Both the position numbers and the translations under genes were made by a program. From positions 1-64,000 of the forward strand of contig JAYKKM010000451.1 in the NCBI GenBank assembly GCA_035772405.1: 64,000 nucleotides of DNA. The letters run 5' to 3'. The notes beneath the pieces were generated by a model. The model ran no database searches. It worked only from the letters and a program-made list of their open reading frames with translations, and had not been told where the DNA came from. The DNA is from Chrysogorgia sp. JL179-B06. Its lineage: Eukaryota > Cnidaria > Anthozoa > Scleralcyonacea > Chrysogorgiidae. Position 1 is the stretch's first letter; each line of letters starts with the position of its first letter. Below are positions 61,650 through 64,000 of the stretch, piece by piece.

Positions 61650-63997
61650 AGTGCAAAGTTTTTTAAACTTTGCAGTATTGTAATGAGTGGCGAAAATTCA
61701 CACGATATATATATATATACATATATATATAGAGTGAGCGAGTGACCGTGTTAACATCCGGGGGGTGGCAACATTATTATTTCGTGGTGTTTTGACTTCA
61801 ATTTACTTTAAATATGTCTCGAATATATAAGATAGTCCCCCGGTTTTATGTTAACATGCTACTGCGCACGCGCGAGCTGAAATTTCGATTTATCGAAATG
61901 GCCGACCCAAGGAGCGATATATTTTTCTCAAAACAAGGATTTTGTGGACTTACAGTATTAAATATGATGTAGGATAAAGGACTGGTTGTCTGTTAGGTGA
62001 AGACGAGCCTGGATATAAAATAAAGGTCTGATATTCAGGATATTTCTATCACGTTGTGTCATGATTCAGCATTTCAACCGTCCGGACAGCCGACAAGGTA
62101 AGCGTAGCGAGTCTCTGCCTTTTTATAATGGAACACAATGGATACAGAATAACCTGCGAGATTATTTTGTTAGAAATTAGACTCCTGCACTTTTGTAAAG
62201 CGGTCTGTAGTTTCGGTATTTACTTCGTGTTTATATTTAAGTATGACAGCAGGGTGTTAGCTAGCCCATATAGCGTCCGTTTGACGGACTCTTCCCAATT
62301 GAAGTAGCTAAGGGGCTTTCCCAACTGGTCTACTGGAAGATTTTCATTTTTTCTGATGAGAAAGTGTATTGCGTTTGATTTAATACTATTATATCATTCA
62401 AATAACGTATTATTTACAGAATACTTTTTCCCCATTAACTATTTTCTCAAAATGTATCGAGTTTCAATTCATATTCGGTGTGTATTCACTTAAATGAAAT
62501 GTACAAAACAAAGTGTAATCGATGTGCATTCCGTGTTCATTCACCGGAAATTAAATGTACTAAGGAGAAACACGTCATCAACTTAATTAGCGCTAAGAAA
62601 AGCGATGATAATTTTTTATACAAAGTTAAGGGTTTTTCCCTAGATGCAAACGACGGTATTCTATTACAAATCTACTGTAACAGCTCAAAATTTCCGAGCT
62701 CGCGGTATTTTAGTATGTAGTCTAGAAAAGAAAATGTATTGATGAGATCATAACAGTTTAATTCCTCTCACCATGGTTACCACAAAATGATATAAAGTAG
62801 CGTATTTAAAGGACTTTGATCGGTCAAAAAAACTTTCCCAATTTACGTTTAACGTTACGGACAAAACTTTTCGTTTCTGGCTAACACCCTGGACAGCATT
62901 TGATTATTTGAAATTTTTATTGTATATTCTTGGGCTTAGTAGAATTTTAGAAATACAATTGTAGATATGTTTTGGGTATTGAGCTATTCAGCAGTCAGCA
63001 CTAATACGAGTACCGCACTAATACGAGTACCGTATTACTTTGTTTTGTATTGTCGCGACTATTATATTTTTGGGGCTGTTGTGCACATACTGTAAACACA
63101 GTGTTATACTGTTAGATTGATTCATTTCTGTTGTTGAAACATAATTTTGTTCCTTGGCCATTTATTGGCTGTATAATTGTAGCCTTGGAGAAATTTGGTG
63201 CTGTTCCAATAATATGGATTGACAAAATTAAGAGCATTTGAAACTGCCTGAATAATTATATTAGCCCATGTTCCTTCACTAGAGATATTAATTTTTGTGA
63301 TGTAAATATCAGGCTATCAATGTTAACCCAGGGTGGGGGAACACTGATGGGATATTGACTGATTGACTTTTTCTGAGAGGGAATTTGTTTTTTTTTAAAG
63401 ATCGAGGGATGAGATTTTTGACACGTAAACAATAATTTTAATATTAACTACTTAATGACCAAGACAGGTCTTTACGGTAAAATATCTAACCGATATCTTG
63501 CTGTATTGGCCGAGCAATAGTGGCCAAGGTTTGGTATTTTACTGTAAAGACGAAACAGCCGAGGTTATTGAGTAGTCCATTATATGGCACTTTTTATTAC
63601 AAAATCAATCTTGTATTTCTTGTTCTTTGTACTTCGCTTAATTTAATGTCATCAAAACACTGGACTAGCATTATTTTCTGTTGTTTCTTTCTTGTCTGGA
63701 TACTTTTATAATATTTATTGTTCATCGTCATTTAATTTATTTTCATAATTTTGCAGCAATATTTCTTATTAGGATGTTGTGTTTATTCCCAATAATCATA
63801 GGCATTAGCCTGTGAAATTTTATCCATAGACATAGTTGTCATAATTTTCTGTCCAACTTATCACCTTTATCAACCTGCAGCTTTATAAGCAAGCAATCTT
63901 TAATCCTGCATAGCATTAAACTTAATTTGTGTCATGCGTTATGCTACTAGTGTTTTATTTAATATATATGATACATAATTCTATAAAACTTTGCACT
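61650..63997. mobile_element. 2.35-kb transposon (copy B) in the ATPase gene
   Basis: Begins AGTGCAAAGTTTTTTAAAC like copy A and ends AAAACTTTGCACT at 63997, three bases before the window edge. The first ~550 bp are homologous to copy A (AACATCCGGGGGGTG, TGTTAACATGCTACTGCG, TTTTGTGGACTTACAGTATT, AAGGTAAGCGTAGCG); the rest differs. Length is within 8 bp of copy A. ORFs at 62478-62720 (Cys-rich start) and 63520-63711 show no transposase motif. Confidence 0.75.
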
Positions 63998-64000
63998 GTC

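Overview
The window looks like animal nuclear DNA, probably a marine invertebrate and most likely a cnidarian. That guess rests only on the mix of mobile elements (BEL/Pao, hAT, THAP-DDE, YqaJ, a tRNA-derived tandem repeat, Maverick/Polinton); no host marker gene is visible. I could not identify any ordinary host gene. About two thirds of the window is mobile or repetitive DNA.

Layout. (1) 1-13.7 kb: host intergenic DNA with decayed transposons: a hAT C-terminus (~1 kb), a frameshifted BEL/Pao pol with a possible LTR (2.4-5.2 kb), a 338-bp TA-flanked MITE (8.2-8.5 kb), and a THAP-DDE transposase with an inverted middle, followed by a convergent YqaJ nuclease (10.5-13.7 kb). (2) 13.76-20.43 kb and 51.90-52.72 kb: two halves of one tandem array, 24 + 3 copies of a ~276-bp unit carrying a tRNA-like sequence on the minus strand. 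(3) 20,429-51,901: a 31.5-kb Maverick/Polinton (adintovirus-like endogenous virus) inserted into that array. It is bounded by a 6-bp target duplication (ATTTCA) and 0.64/0.87-kb imperfect terminal inverted repeats (TIRs). (4) 52.7-53.9 kb: a 269-bp direct repeat pair around a 662-bp spacer. (5) 53.9-61.65 kb: a second, diverged and truncated Polinton in the same orientation. (6) Two ~2.34-kb transposons with AGTGCAAAGTTT termini lie in this second Polinton: one interrupts its major capsid gene (56,350-58,689), the other its packaging ATPase (61,650-63,997).

How the Polinton works. Its centre is a virion module: integrase, penton-like minor capsid protein, several small basic proteins, a double-jelly-roll major capsid protein (MCP), two uncharacterised charged proteins and an adenain-type protease on the plus strand. 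The packaging ATPase and a protein-primed family B DNA polymerase are on the minus strand. The small basic proteins share a (K/R)xQ(K/R)GG motif that I propose is the cleavage site of the element's own protease, as for adenovirus core proteins. The arms carry accessory genes: a SET-domain protein, a Fic-domain protein, a candidate Bcl-2-like protein, a DEDD-like nuclease candidate behind a CRE/TATA promoter, zinc-binding small proteins, and several small paralogous families of unknown function.

State of decay. MCP, ATPase and protease reading frames are open in the 31.5-kb copy. Polymerase, integrase, penton, SET, Fic and others are each broken by single-base shifts or stops. Most shifts fall in A/T or C homopolymers, so assembly error and true decay are both possible. 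The second copy is clearly dead (capsid gene interrupted by a transposon).
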